The notes beneath the pieces were generated by a model. It saw nothing but the letters and a program-made list of their open reading frames with translations. It ran no database searches and was not told the origin of the DNA. Position numbers and translations under genes: made by a program. Shown piece after piece: positions 54,822-64,000 of a DNA stretch of 64,000 nt (position 1 is the first letter of the stretch; each line of letters begins with the position of its first letter). The stretch covers positions 5,828,001-5,892,000 of the forward strand of contig OY763044.2 in NCBI GenBank assembly GCA_963666825.2. The letters are read 5' to 3'. Origin of the DNA: Saccharicrinis sp963666825. GTDB lineage: Bacteria; Bacteroidota; Bacteroidia; Bacteroidales; Marinilabiliaceae.

Positions 54822-55475
54822 CAAGCCATCCAAAACTTTACTTCCTTTCATAAACTTCAAAATTCCCCCCAAAAGAATAAATCAGAGCTTTCTATTTATG
54901 ATTTTTAATAGTAATGTTAACTGTTAAATATTGTATTTAATTTTCTGTTCCTGTCCTGTAATTATCCTTTTATGGCAAAAATATAGTCAATAAAGGCTAC
55001 AAAAATCATTATATTTTTTAAAGGTTTTTGAATAGTATTATTGTATTTAAAATGCATCAAAACAATGATTTAGTTCTTTAATGGGCATTATATTTTGTTA
55101 TATAATCATTAGATATTTTGATACTTTTTAACACTTACTCCATTTTTGTAATGTTCTCAAGAAAAAGAGAACAAGGTATACCTAAAATGAAATCATAAAA
55201 TCAGTTAAATCTAAATGTGAAATATTATGGAGGAATTGGAGAATGGGAATTAATTCGTATTACAAACCATCTGACTTTAGTATAGAGTAGTGAAAGGAGA
55301 TTGAAAGTAGTTATCAAATCTCCGCTTAAAATTATGCGACTTATATGGGAAATACTAAAAATATAATATAAGCACGGGGGAGTTATTTCCCATGTAGGTT
55401 TCATAATGGTAGTGTAATATGAATCAATGTGATGGAATTTAGTGGATTATTAATGTATTGTTAATATTTAAACAG
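54822..55475. other. Leader region of the starch utilisation operon
   Basis: This 654-base gap between the regulator gene and susC must hold the regulated promoter. I see the word TATTGTATTTAA twice (near 54926 and 55039), no exact TAnnTTTG with a -33 partner, and a long inverted repeat at 55339-55399. No ORF is supported. Confidence 0.5.
55339..55399 (+). promoter_or_regulatory. Long hairpin in the susC leader
   Basis: ACTTATATGGGAAATA (55339-55354) can pair with TATTTCCCATGTAGGT (55384-55399) over 16 positions: 14 Watson-Crick and two G-U pairs. The core ATGGGAAATA / TATTTCCCAT is perfect. The 29-base loop contains GGGGGAG. It lies 76 bases before the susC ATG. No T-run follows, so it is not a terminator. 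The G-U pairs fit a structure in RNA rather than a protein site in DNA. Confidence 0.65.
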
Positions 55476-58400
55476 ATGAATCAAAAAAATATACATAAAC
55501 GAAAAAGCTTTTTTAAAGGCCTTTTCTTAATGATAGTTTTTATAAATGCTGGCTTGTTTCAAAATGTCTTTGCGGATTCTGATATAAGTAGCATTTATAT
55601 AGTGCAGGGTGAGTTAACCTGTTCGGGTACGGTTAGTGATGAATCAGGAGAGCCAATACCTGGAGTATCTGTTGTAGTTAAAGGTACTACAGTAGGTACA
55701 ATTACCGATATTGATGGTAATTACGTATTGTCAAATGTGCCTGAAAATGCAACGCTTGTATTTTCTTTTATTGGAATGCGAGACAAGGAAGTTGCTGTTA
55801 ATGGACAAGTAAATATTTCTGTTACAATGGAACAGGATATTATTGGTTTAGATGAAGTAGTGGCTGTGGGCTATGGCGTTACCAAGAAGATGGATTTAAC
55901 CGGAGCGTCATCTAATATTTCAGCAGAAGATTTAAACCAGGGAGCAGTTACAAATCCATTGCAACAGATGGCTGGGCAAGCAGCAGGTGTAAATATTACA
56001 CAGGTAGGTAGTGAGCCGGGAGCAACACCAACGGTTCGTATTCGCGGTATAACTTCGTTAACTGGGGGAAATGATCCTTTAGTTGTGATTGATGGTATTC
56101 AGGGTAATATGGATTTATTTAATCAGTTACCACCATCAGAAATTGAATCAGTTGATATCCTTAAAGATGCTTCAGCTACAGCTATTTATGGTTCAAGAGG
56201 TGCTCCAGGGGTAATTATTGTTACTACAAAAAAAGCAAAGGAAGGTAAAACCAGTGTAGAATATAATGGAACGACATCTGTTGATTTTATTGCTGATAAG
56301 CTGGATATTATGAATGCTTCTGAGTGGAGAACTCAGGCCCAAAAGTGGGGTGTTCCAGCTTCTACAGATCATGGTTCTGATACAGATTGGTATGATATTC
56401 TAACGCGGGCAGGAGTTACTCAAAATCACACGCTTTCATTTGGAAGTGGAACAGATAAGTTTAGTTATAGGGCTTCTGTTTCTGCTATTTTACAGGATGG
56501 AGTGGTAATTAATTCAAAGAATGAAAATTACATCGCTCGCATTCAGGCCACGCAAAAAGCTTTAAACGATAAGCTTACTCTGACAATTAATTTAAATAAT
56601 GGTATTCGTAAAAATATTGGGAGCCCAGGAAGTGTTGGTAGAGCTGGTTTTACATCAAACCTAATAAGTAATGCATACGTTTCAAAACCTACAGATCCGG
56701 TTTTTGATGAAAATGGAGACTATTACTTTGATGAGAATGTGTTTCAATATATAAATCCTTATGCAGTTGCAGAAACAATTGTTAATGAGAGAGAAGAACA
56801 TAGTTTATTTTCAAGTCTTAGAGCTGATTTAAATTTAACTAATGATCTTGTTGTAGGATGGTTTGGAAGTTGGCGAAAAGTTGATGGTAATTCTGGTTAT
56901 TATGCTCCTGTTAGCTCCACATTGCCTACTGCGATTGATTATGATGGTATTGCTAATGTAACTACCAATCTTCAGGACGAAAAGTTAATGGACATTAGCT
57001 TAAGTTATAACAAACAGTTTGGTAAACACAAGTTAGGTGGTGTTGCTGTTTATGAGTGGCAGAAACAAACTTACCAGGGACATTTTGCTCAGGCACGTGG
57101 ATTTATCAATGATTTAACTACGTATAATGCACTACAATTAGGATCCATAAGTAGTGTTTTGCCAGGAGATATGTCTTCATATAAAAATGACCGTAAGCTG
57201 GTTTCTTTTCTAGGGCGTGTGAACTACACTTTTAACGAAAAGTATCTTTTAACAGCTAGTATTCGTCGTGATGGTTCATCTGTTTTTGGAGATGGGCATA
57301 AGTGGGGCGATTTTCCTTCCGCTTCGGTAGCATGGAGGATTACAGAAGAAGGTTTTATGCAAGGTCAAAACATATTCAGTAACCTTAAGCTACGTTTTGG
57401 ATATGGAGTTACAGGTAACCAACAGGGATTATATCCACAAAATTCTTTGCAGTTAGTAAGTTCTTCCGGAACAACCTATTTTAATGGGGAATTGATCACA
57501 AACTTTGCCGTATCGCAAAATGCCAATGAAGATTTGAGATGGGAGACTCGTTATCAAACTAATGTTGGATTAGACTTTGGAATGTTTGATGGTAAGCTTT
57601 ATGGTTCATTGGAAGCTTATACGGCAACAACAAAGAATCTTCTATACTACTACAGTGTTCCTCAACCACCATATCCTTATGGAACGATCGCGGCTAATGT
57701 TGGTAGCTTAAAAAATGAGGGTGTTGAATTGCAGTTAGATTATCAAATTTTAAAGAATGATGATTGGACTGTTACATTAGGGGGTAACTTATCATTGATG
57801 CGCAACGAAGTGTTGAAACTTAGTGGAGAACTTAATGGAGTTGAGTTGAATACCAATTATGTTTCAATGGGATACAATGCTTATCTGATAGAAGGTGAAT
57901 CAATTGCGACTTTTAATATTCTACAAAACAATGGTAAGGATGAAAATAATGAAGAATTAGTTGTGGATAAAAATAATGATGGTGTTATTGATCAGAGTAA
58001 TCAGAGTGAAGATCGATATCAAGCCGGTTCTGCATTACCAACTTATACCTATGCATTTACACCAACTGTAAAATATAAAAACCTTGATATGTCAATGGTT
58101 TGGAGAGGTGCCGGAGGCAATAAAATTTACAACAGCATCAAAAGTAGTTTTAGTTACTACGAAAATTTAGGGAAATCTAACCTATTAAATACGGCTAAAA
58201 ATACAGGACTTTATACTTCCGATTATGCTTCTGATTTATGGTTAGAAGATGGTGATTATCTACGTTTTGACAACCTTACTATTGGTTATACATTTAATAC
58301 TTCTAATATTAAATACATCAAGTCATTGCGTTTGTCATTCACAGGTAACAATCTGGCTTTATTTACAAAGTACACTGGTCTGGATCCTGAATTAAATGTA

Positions 58401-58484
58401 TCGGGAGGAAATGGATCAGGTGCAGATGCAGGTATCTATCCTCGTACCAGAAGTTATGCAATAGGACTAAATGTTACTTTCTAA
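55476..58484 (+). CDS. susC: SusC/RagA-family TonB-dependent outer membrane transporter
   Basis: I chose the ATG at 55476 (1002 residues) over an in-frame TTG at 55458. The order is signal peptide (to about 35), carboxypeptidase-regulatory-like domain (GTVSDESGEPIPGVSVVVKG), a TonB-box-like stretch (DEVVAVGYG), plug domain (VRIRGITSLTGGNDPLVVID, ASATAIYGSRGAPGVIIV) and a 22-strand barrel ending in YAIGLNVTF. It should import malto-oligosaccharides together with SusD. It starts the structural operon. SusC proteins share this plan for many glycans; starch is inferred from the neighbours. Confidence 0.95.
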   Translation: MNQKNIHKRKSFFKGLFLMIVFINAGLFQNVFADSDISSIYIVQGELTCSGTVSDESGEPIPGVSVVVKGTTVGTITDIDGNYVLSNVPENATLVFSFIGMRDKEVAVNGQVNISVTMEQDIIGLDEVVAVGYGVTKKMDLTGASSNISAEDLNQGAVTNPLQQMAGQAAGVNITQVGSEPGATPTVRIRGITSLTGGNDPLVVIDGIQGNMDLFNQLPPSEIESVDILKDASATAIYGSRGAPGVIIVTTKKAKEGKTSVEYNGTTSVDFIADKLDIMNASEWRTQAQKWGVPASTDHGSDTDWYDILTRAGVTQNHTLSFGSGTDKFSYRASVSAILQDGVVINSKNENYIARIQATQKALNDKLTLTINLNNGIRKNIGSPGSVGRAGFTSNLISNAYVSKPTDPVFDENGDYYFDENVFQYINPYAVAETIVNEREEHSLFSSLRADLNLTNDLVVGWFGSWRKVDGNSGYYAPVSSTLPTAIDYDGIANVTTNLQDEKLMDISLSYNKQFGKHKLGGVAVYEWQKQTYQGHFAQARGFINDLTTYNALQLGSISSVLPGDMSSYKNDRKLVSFLGRVNYTFNEKYLLTASIRRDGSSVFGDGHKWGDFPSASVAWRITEEGFMQGQNIFSNLKLRFGYGVTGNQQGLYPQNSLQLVSSSGTTYFNGELITNFAVSQNANEDLRWETRYQTNVGLDFGMFDGKLYGSLEAYTATTKNLLYYYSVPQPPYPYGTIAANVGSLKNEGVELQLDYQILKNDDWTVTLGGNLSLMRNEVLKLSGELNGVELNTNYVSMGYNAYLIEGESIATFNILQNNGKDENNEELVVDKNNDGVIDQSNQSEDRYQAGSALPTYTYAFTPTVKYKNLDMSMVWRGAGGNKIYNSIKSSFSYYENLGKSNLLNTAKNTGLYTSDYASDLWLEDGDYLRFDNLTIGYTFNTSNIKYIKSLRLSFTGNNLALFTKYTGLDPELNVSGGNGSGADAGIYPRTRSYAIGLNVTF

Positions 58485-58497
58485 CAAACACTTAAAG

Positions 58498-60012
58498 ATG
58501 AAGAAAATGAAAAAAACAATATTTATATTTCTATTGTCAGCTGTGTTTATGTATAGCTGTACAGATGTAGATGAAGAGGTATTTGATAAATATGCAGCAA
58601 AGGATTTTTATGGTACTTCAGATGGAGCTGATGCTGCATTAGCAAATGTTTACGCCAATATTCCAGGAAATTGGGGTGGTGTTGGATATGCCGGTGCTGA
58701 CAGAGGTTGGTATGATCTTAACTGTATGTCTTCGGATGAGCAGGTTGTACCTCATAGAAATACCGGTGACTGGGAGCTTGATTTTGCTCGCTTGTATTTA
58801 CGTGAATGGTTACCAAGTGATGCATTTATCTCTAATACTTGGAACTGGTTATATAATTCTGTTTTTCAGGCAAACCTGGCTATTGAACAGTTAGAGTTAG
58901 CTGATGCTGAGGGTTCTAAAATTGCTGAAGCCAGGATGTTGAGAGCTTTCTTTTATTATTTATTGATGGATGATTTTGGAGATGTTCCATTCTTTACAGA
59001 AAATAGCATGACTGTTGATCAGATTCCTCAAAAATCAAGAAAAGAAATCTATGACTTTGTTGTAAAAGAAATTACGGATAATATTGAGTCGTTATCTACT
59101 ACTATAGGCGGAGATTATTACGGGCGATTTAATAAATGGGCAGCTTATGCTTTCTTAGCCAAAGTGTATTTAAATGCTGAAGTATATATAGGTGAATCAA
59201 AATGGGATGAATGTTTATCGGCTTGTGAAAAATTATCAGAAGGAGGATTTAAGTTACATACTGCCGTTGATGATGCATCGCATGCTTTAGGCAATACATA
59301 TTATGAATTATTTGATGATGTTTGTCCTACAGATGAAGTGATTTTTGCTATTTATACTACAGCTGAGGTTGTTGGACGAAATATTATCACAGTAAGGAGT
59401 TTAGGCGGAACTGATGGAACATTATTGTTCGGAGCTGGCGCCTGGAATGGAGCAGTTGCTTTACCTGATTTTGTGAATACTTTTGATGATAAAGATATAC
59501 GTAAGAAGCAGTTTCGTTATGGAGATAATCCTTCCGGTCCTGTACCTGCTGGATATATTAACTATAGTTTAGAAATTGACAACCTTGATAACCCGGGAGC
59601 AGATGCTAATGCAGGAGCAAGAAGTATTAAATTTTGGCCTTCTGAACCTGTTTCAAGTGGTGGCGCATCAAACGACTTCCCAATCTATCGATATGCAGAT
59701 TTCTTATTGGTGAAAGCCGAGTGTCTGGTACGTAATGGTGATGCTGGTTCAGCTAAAGAATATGTGGATGAAGTAAGAGAGCGTGCAGGATTGGATCCTT
59801 TATCTGCTAATCCAACTTTAGATGATATTTATGATGAAAGAGGTCGTGAGCTAGCTTGGGAAGGACACAGAAGACAGGATATGATTCGTTTTGGGAAATT
59901 TACAGAAGCTCATGGCTTAGCTCCTGCAGTTGATGAATATTTTGAATTATTTCCAATTCCAACATCAGCCTTAAATACCAATCCTAATTTAGTTCAAAAT
60001 CAGGGTTGGTAG
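58498..60012 (+). CDS. susD: SusD/RagB-family surface glycan-binding lipoprotein
   Basis: I chose the ATG at 58498 (504 residues), 13 bases after the susC stop; a second ATG follows at 58507. The lipobox ends in VFMYSC. The SusD fold shows ARMLRAFFYYLLMDDFGDVPFF in the TPR-like region and the C-terminal FPIYRYADFLLVKAECL and GRELAWEGHRRQDMIRFGKF. It acts as the lid and binding partner of SusC on the cell surface. Confidence 0.95.
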   Translation: MKKMKKTIFIFLLSAVFMYSCTDVDEEVFDKYAAKDFYGTSDGADAALANVYANIPGNWGGVGYAGADRGWYDLNCMSSDEQVVPHRNTGDWELDFARLYLREWLPSDAFISNTWNWLYNSVFQANLAIEQLELADAEGSKIAEARMLRAFFYYLLMDDFGDVPFFTENSMTVDQIPQKSRKEIYDFVVKEITDNIESLSTTIGGDYYGRFNKWAAYAFLAKVYLNAEVYIGESKWDECLSACEKLSEGGFKLHTAVDDASHALGNTYYELFDDVCPTDEVIFAIYTTAEVVGRNIITVRSLGGTDGTLLFGAGAWNGAVALPDFVNTFDDKDIRKKQFRYGDNPSGPVPAGYINYSLEIDNLDNPGADANAGARSIKFWPSEPVSSGGASNDFPIYRYADFLLVKAECLVRNGDAGSAKEYVDEVRERAGLDPLSANPTLDDIYDERGRELAWEGHRRQDMIRFGKFTEAHGLAPAVDEYFELFPIPTSALNTNPNLVQNQGW

Positions 60013-60075
60013 ATGAAGAGAGTTTTGCTTAGGCATATGATTTAACTCTATTGAATAAATTTTAAATCGGTTTCA

Positions 60076-61155
60076 ATGAAAAAATTATTAAATATATCAT
60101 TAGGATTAATTGCTTTGTTATTGATAATAACATCATGCGATGATGATCCTACTTTAACTCAATTGGCAAAAGTAAGTTTTACTGAAGATATTACATTATC
60201 AGTAAATAGTATTGCTGTTGATAAAGAAACAGCTTCTAATGATGCCTTAACTATTAGTTGGTCAGAAGTTGATTTTCCCACAGTTTCTCCTGTTACTTAT
60301 ACTCTGCAATTTGCAACAACTGATGATAACACATGGGCTAGTGTTACTTCAATTGAAGTTGGTGAGGATGTATACACTACAAGTATTACAGGCGAATGGT
60401 TAAATGCTTTAGCTCTGGAAAATGGTTTTGATTCTGAAAGCCCAGGTGCATTTAAGATCAGAGTGAAGGCTTATGTTGATAGAGATGTTTATTCAAATGC
60501 GTCGGAAATTACAATTACTCCTTATTATGTATATACAGGATATGATGCTTTATGGGTACCAGGTGATTATCAGGGATGGGATCCTGCTTCAGCATCTCGT
60601 ATTGCTTCCTTTTACGAAGGATTAGATTATCTGTATCAGGGCTTTATCTATATTCCGGAAGGATCAGCTTTGGGATTTAAATTAACAGCTCAGGAAGCAT
60701 GGGAGCCGATGGCTTACGGCGATGGTGGCGATGGTGTATTAATAGAAGCAAACTATGCTGGTGGTAATTTTGCTGTCCCAAATGCAGGTTTCTATGAAGT
60801 AACTGCAGATTTACAGAATATGGTTTATACCATTACAGAAATGACCTGGGGTATCATTGGAGATGCTCAATCAGGAGGATGGGATACTGATACGCCTATG
60901 ACTTATGATCCTGATGCTAATGTATGGACTGCAGTGGTTGAGTTATCAAGTGCCGGATCGTTTAAGTTTAGGGCTAATAATGCCTGGGCAGTTAACTTTG
61001 GTGTAGATGAAGATGGAAATCTTCAATTTGCAGATCACCCCGTATTAGGATATGTAGAGCGTTCAAATCTTAGTGTTGAAGAAACGGCTACTTATAAGGT
61101 GATTTTAGATTTAAGTGATCCAGGAAATTATAGCTATTCTTTAGTAATGCAATAA
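60076..61155 (+). CDS. SusE/SusF-like starch-binding lipoprotein
   Basis: The protein has 359 residues with lipobox LLIITSC. The N-terminal SusE-type domain (about 30-150) is followed by two starch-binding-like modules: one beginning LWVPGDYQGWDPASASRI, the other WGIIGDAQSGGWDTDTPM. The W-x-G-D-x-x-x-G-W-D pattern is typical of SusE/SusF. It is shorter than SusF, which has three modules. It lies downstream of susD in the same operon and should bind starch at the cell surface. Confidence 0.88.
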   Translation: MKKLLNISLGLIALLLIITSCDDDPTLTQLAKVSFTEDITLSVNSIAVDKETASNDALTISWSEVDFPTVSPVTYTLQFATTDDNTWASVTSIEVGEDVYTTSITGEWLNALALENGFDSESPGAFKIRVKAYVDRDVYSNASEITITPYYVYTGYDALWVPGDYQGWDPASASRIASFYEGLDYLYQGFIYIPEGSALGFKLTAQEAWEPMAYGDGGDGVLIEANYAGGNFAVPNAGFYEVTADLQNMVYTITEMTWGIIGDAQSGGWDTDTPMTYDPDANVWTAVVELSSAGSFKFRANNAWAVNFGVDEDGNLQFADHPVLGYVERSNLSVEETATYKVILDLSDPGNYSYSLVMQ

Positions 61156-61167
61156 AGTATAATGAAT

Positions 61168-61200
61168 AGGGAGTAATTCATTTTTGCTCCCTGTTTATTT
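61168..61200 (+). terminator. Weak hairpin between the SusE-like and amylase genes
   Basis: AGGGAG / CTCCCT (61168-61173, 61187-61192) with GTTTATTTATT after it. The stem is only six bases and the T-run is broken, so it may cause partial termination inside the operon and lower expression of the enzymes that follow. Confidence 0.4.
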
Positions 61201-61255
61201 ATTCATTGAGGATTTTGATTATTGATTTTATAATGAGTGTTTAAGGGAGATAATA

Positions 61256-62698
61256 ATGAATAATATAAATAGATTAATAGCTAGCGTATTAAATGTTGAG
61301 AGGCATTGGGAGGGTAAAAAAAAGTTATTTACGTGTGTTCTTTTGTTGTCGGTTCTAATTCCGTTTCATGCGTGTAAAAAAGAGGAGATTAAATTTGATG
61401 ATAATAATCCTGTTGTTGTAACAGATGAACCGGAACAATATGGAACTCCTTTTGATGCAGTTCCTGAAATTTCGGATATTACGATGTATGAAGTAAATTT
61501 ATTTGCATTTAGTAATAATCGTGACATTGCCGGTGTTACTTCAAAATTAGATTACATCAAAGATTTAGGGATCAATGTAATTTGGTTAATGCCAATTTAT
61601 CCTATTGGTCAGGTAAATGGTAGTGGTTCTCCATATTCAGTTAAGGATTATACAGCCGTAAATTCAGATTTGGGAACATTAGATGACCTACGGGGATTGG
61701 TAGAAGAGGCTCATGACAGAGGGATGGCTGTAATTTTAGATTGGGTTGCCAATCATACTTCATGGGATAATGAATGGATTGAGAATAAAAGCTGGTATAC
61801 CACAGATGAATCAGGGAATATTGTAAGTCCAAATGCCGATTGGCTTGATGTTGCAGATCTAAATTATAATAGTAATGCAATGAGAGAAGAGATGATCAAT
61901 AGTATGAAATATTGGGTATCGGAGGCAAATGTTGACGGATTTAGATGTGATCATGCCGACGGTGTTCCTGATGATTTTTGGAAAGATGCCATTGATGAGT
62001 TAAGAGCTATTCCAGATAGAGATATTATTATGTTTGCCGAAGGAGAACGAAAATCTCTTTATAGTTCAGGTTTTGATTTGCTTTTTGGATGGACTTTTTA
62101 TAGTAAGGCAAAGGATATAATTGGAAATAATGTTGCAGCAAGTCAAATTTTTCAGGCCAATGCCAGTGAGTATGATAATATTCCAAATGGTAAACATGTT
62201 GTAAGATGGATTACAAACCATGATGATAATGCGTGGGATGCATTGCCTCAGGATTTATTCAAAAACGTAAGAGGAAGTGTTGCTGCTTTTGTTTTATCAA
62301 CCTATATGAATGGTGTTCCTTTAATTTATAATGGACAAGAAGTTGGGTTTAATCAACAATTAGGGTTTTTTGATAGCAATTATACGATTATTGATTGGAC
62401 TCAAAATGCAGATCTTTATTCTGAATATTCTCAGATTATTAATGTAAAAAATAATTATGAAGCTTTCAGAAAAGGTACTTTGGAATCTTATACGGATGAT
62501 AATGTAGTTGCATTTACCAGAAAAACTGAAAATGAAACAGTGCTGGTTGTAGTAAATACGAGGAATGCGAATGAAACATATTCAGTTCCATCTTCTATTC
62601 AAAACAGTAATTGGAGTGATTGTATATCAGAGGAGGCAGTGCAAATAGGTGAAACATTAAGTTTGCAGCCATTTGAATATTTAATTGTGACTCAATAG
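61256..62698 (+). CDS. GH13 alpha-amylase lipoprotein (SusG-like)
   Basis: The protein has 480 residues. A lipobox ends in IPFHAC (C40) after a long N-region. The GH13 regions are present: DWVANH (162-167), DGFRCDHAD with nucleophile D232, FAEGE with acid/base E262, and TNHDD (N321-D323). It is thus a complete catalytic protein. SusG of B. thetaiotaomicron is longer (about 690 residues) because of an inserted CBM58; no such insertion is seen here. It should cut starch at the cell surface. Confidence 0.93.
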   Translation: MNNINRLIASVLNVERHWEGKKKLFTCVLLLSVLIPFHACKKEEIKFDDNNPVVVTDEPEQYGTPFDAVPEISDITMYEVNLFAFSNNRDIAGVTSKLDYIKDLGINVIWLMPIYPIGQVNGSGSPYSVKDYTAVNSDLGTLDDLRGLVEEAHDRGMAVILDWVANHTSWDNEWIENKSWYTTDESGNIVSPNADWLDVADLNYNSNAMREEMINSMKYWVSEANVDGFRCDHADGVPDDFWKDAIDELRAIPDRDIIMFAEGERKSLYSSGFDLLFGWTFYSKAKDIIGNNVAASQIFQANASEYDNIPNGKHVVRWITNHDDNAWDALPQDLFKNVRGSVAAFVLSTYMNGVPLIYNGQEVGFNQQLGFFDSNYTIIDWTQNADLYSEYSQIINVKNNYEAFRKGTLESYTDDNVVAFTRKTENETVLVVVNTRNANETYSVPSSIQNSNWSDCISEEAVQIGETLSLQPFEYLIVTQ

Positions 62699-62811
62699 AC
62701 TTAGTAAATATTTCTATTCTTAAGATTTTGAGTGAGTTTAAGTTAAAGGAATATTTGTATACCTTATTAATTTCTTAAATTAGGAATTGACATTTTATAA
62801 AAAGTATTGAT

Positions 62812-64000
62812 ATGAGGCAAATATTAATTTGTGTATTGTTCATCGGGATAATCTTATCCTCATGTGAGCAGAAAAATAAGAGTGGGATGATTGGCGATGG
62901 TACAGCTATTTATTATCCACAAAAATTTGAAACTGAGCAGTTGTTGCCTTCATTTGCATTGCTTAGTGAACCTGTTGTATCTGAAAAAATTAATGATAGT
63001 TGGCAGATAAAACCAGAATACTTTATTAGTCAGGACAGTTTAAATGCAATCAAAATTCAGGTAGGTGATGATGTAGATTTGTATGGAACAGGAGAAGTCT
63101 TTGGAGATTTAAATAGAAATGGCAAGGATGTTACTCTATGGAATACTGATAATTATGCTTATAATAAAGATGAGGGGAAAAGATTGTATCAATCTCATCC
63201 CTGGATTTTAGGTGTAAGACCAGATGGAACTTCATTTGGTATTTTAGTTGATAATACATGGAAACAATATTTTAAGTTGACTAATCCAATTGTGATTAAG
63301 TCAGAAGGTCCTTCCCCACGTGTAATAATAATTGAGAAGCAAACGCCTCAGGATGTAATAAAAACATTAGCCGAGTTAACAGGTAAAATGGAAATGCCTC
63401 CCCTATGGGCGCTAGGTTTCCAGCAGTGTCGTTATTCTTATTTTCCTGATACCAGAGTAAAAGAAATAGCAGATGAGTACCGAAAAAGAGAAATCCCATG
63501 TGATGTAATCTGGATGGATATAGATTATATGCAGAATTATAAAATCTTTACCTTCGATAGTGTAGCTTTTTCTAACCCTCAACGTGTTAATGATTATCTG
63601 CATGAAAAGGATTTTAGGGCTGTGTGGATGATTGATCCGGGAGTTAAAAAAGAAGAAGGATATCATGTTTATGATCAGGGAACAGCCGGTGATCATTGGG
63701 TAAAATCAGCAGACCAGAAGGATTTTGTAGGAAGTGTTTGGCCGGGACCATGTGTTTTTCCTGATTATACCAGACCTGAAACATGCGAATGGTGGGGTAC
63801 CTTGTATAAAGATTTTATGGCCACAGGTATTGATGGAGTTTGGAATGATATGAACGAACCTTCAGTGTTTGATGGTCCTGATGGAACTATGCCTGAAGAT
63901 AATTGGCATCGAGGCGGAGGAACTTTGCCTGCCGGGCCACATTTAAGATATCATAATGCTTATGGTATGATGATGGTAAATGCCAGTAGGGAAGGTATTT
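62812..64000 (+). CDS. GH31 alpha-glucosidase, lipoprotein (3' end missing)
   Basis: The frame is open from the ATG at 62812 to the window end (396 residues seen). A lipobox ends in IILSSC. The N-terminal galactose-mutarotase-like domain has VDLYGTGEVFGDLNRNG; the catalytic barrel begins with PPLWALGFQQCRYSYF and DVIWMDIDYM. The nucleophile is D346 in WNDMNEPSVF, diagnostic of GH31. The acid/base residue lies beyond the edge. It should release glucose from malto-oligosaccharides. In the B. thetaiotaomicron Sus locus a GH97 enzyme fills this role. Confidence 0.93.
   Translation, partial: MRQILICVLFIGIILSSCEQKNKSGMIGDGTAIYYPQKFETEQLLPSFALLSEPVVSEKINDSWQIKPEYFISQDSLNAIKIQVGDDVDLYGTGEVFGDLNRNGKDVTLWNTDNYAYNKDEGKRLYQSHPWILGVRPDGTSFGILVDNTWKQYFKLTNPIVIKSEGPSPRVIIIEKQTPQDVIKTLAELTGKMEMPPLWALGFQQCRYSYFPDTRVKEIADEYRKREIPCDVIWMDIDYMQNYKIFTFDSVAFSNPQRVNDYLHEKDFRAVWMIDPGVKKEEGYHVYDQGTAGDHWVKSADQKDFVGSVWPGPCVFPDYTRPETCEWWGTLYKDFMATGIDGVWNDMNEPSVFDGPDGTMPEDNWHRGGGTLPAGPHLRYHNAYGMMMVNASREGI

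Noticed and set aside
1..64000. CRISPR arrays, insertion sequences, phage or integrative elements
   Set aside because: No regularly spaced repeats, transposase, integrase or tRNA-adjacent direct repeats were seen. The tRNA-Cys 3' end has no visible second copy.

Overview
This AT-rich window is a chromosomal segment of a Bacteroidota bacterium, most likely a marine Bacteroidales or Marinilabiliales-type anaerobe or facultative anaerobe. The evidence is a SusC/SusD glycan locus, TAnnTTTG-type promoter elements, a lack of Shine-Dalgarno sites, LytS/LytTR and hybrid histidine kinases, a Bacteroides-like three-gene fumarate reductase/succinate dehydrogenase, and a fused ResB-CcsA cytochrome c assembly protein. 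I see no phage, insertion sequence, integrase, CRISPR array or rRNA. One tRNA (Cys, GCA) is present. The first and last genes run off the window.

Layout. 1-5063: a Lol-like export operon (LolA-like carrier cut at the left edge, two FtsX-type permeases, an ATPase, an outer membrane beta-barrel). 5134-5557: an isolated 77-codon membrane protein gene with four phased GTCAC boxes upstream and its own terminator. 5762-11528: a MacAB-TolC type exporter with two different permeases. 11563-12661 (minus): two exported thioredoxin-fold proteins. 13032-15386: a START-domain protein and two SDR oxidoreductases. 15481-17188 (minus): an HTH regulator and a CPBP-family membrane protein with altered active-site motifs. 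17389-19460: mnmH-selD, a tRNA selenation operon. 19466-20547: an LRR protein and a four-cysteine small protein. 20872-23998: a DUF1566 protein with a LytS/LytTR two-component pair. 24158-31331: housekeeping and small genes (AhpD-like, YwbE, tRNA-Cys, folB, glnS, ppc, DUF4268, and a 58-residue membrane protein). 31443-39454: a porin, the ResB-CcsA fusion and a large soluble hybrid kinase. 39544-47674: a small exported protein, a 786-base AT-rich gap, dxs, an OmpA-type lipoprotein, a radical SAM/SPASM protein, a membrane hybrid kinase and frr. 48176-51739: the promoter, three genes and terminator of the fumarate reductase/succinate dehydrogenase operon. 51793-52947 (minus): a nucleotidyltransferase fused to a GHMP-type kinase. 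53211-64000: a starch utilisation locus (SusR-like regulator, SusC, SusD, SusE-like, GH13 amylase lipoprotein, GH31 glucosidase cut at the right edge).

How the parts work together. The right end is a coherent starch or malto-oligosaccharide system: surface capture and cleavage by SusD, SusE and the GH13 enzyme, import through SusC, periplasmic or surface trimming by GH31, and control by the membrane regulator upstream. A long inverted repeat (55339-55399) in the susC leader may add RNA-level control. The left end holds two envelope export machines side by side. The least explained items are the Lol-like operon with its private beta-barrel, the GTCAC array in front of a lone membrane protein gene, the nucleotidyltransferase-GHMP fusion, and the susC leader hairpin.
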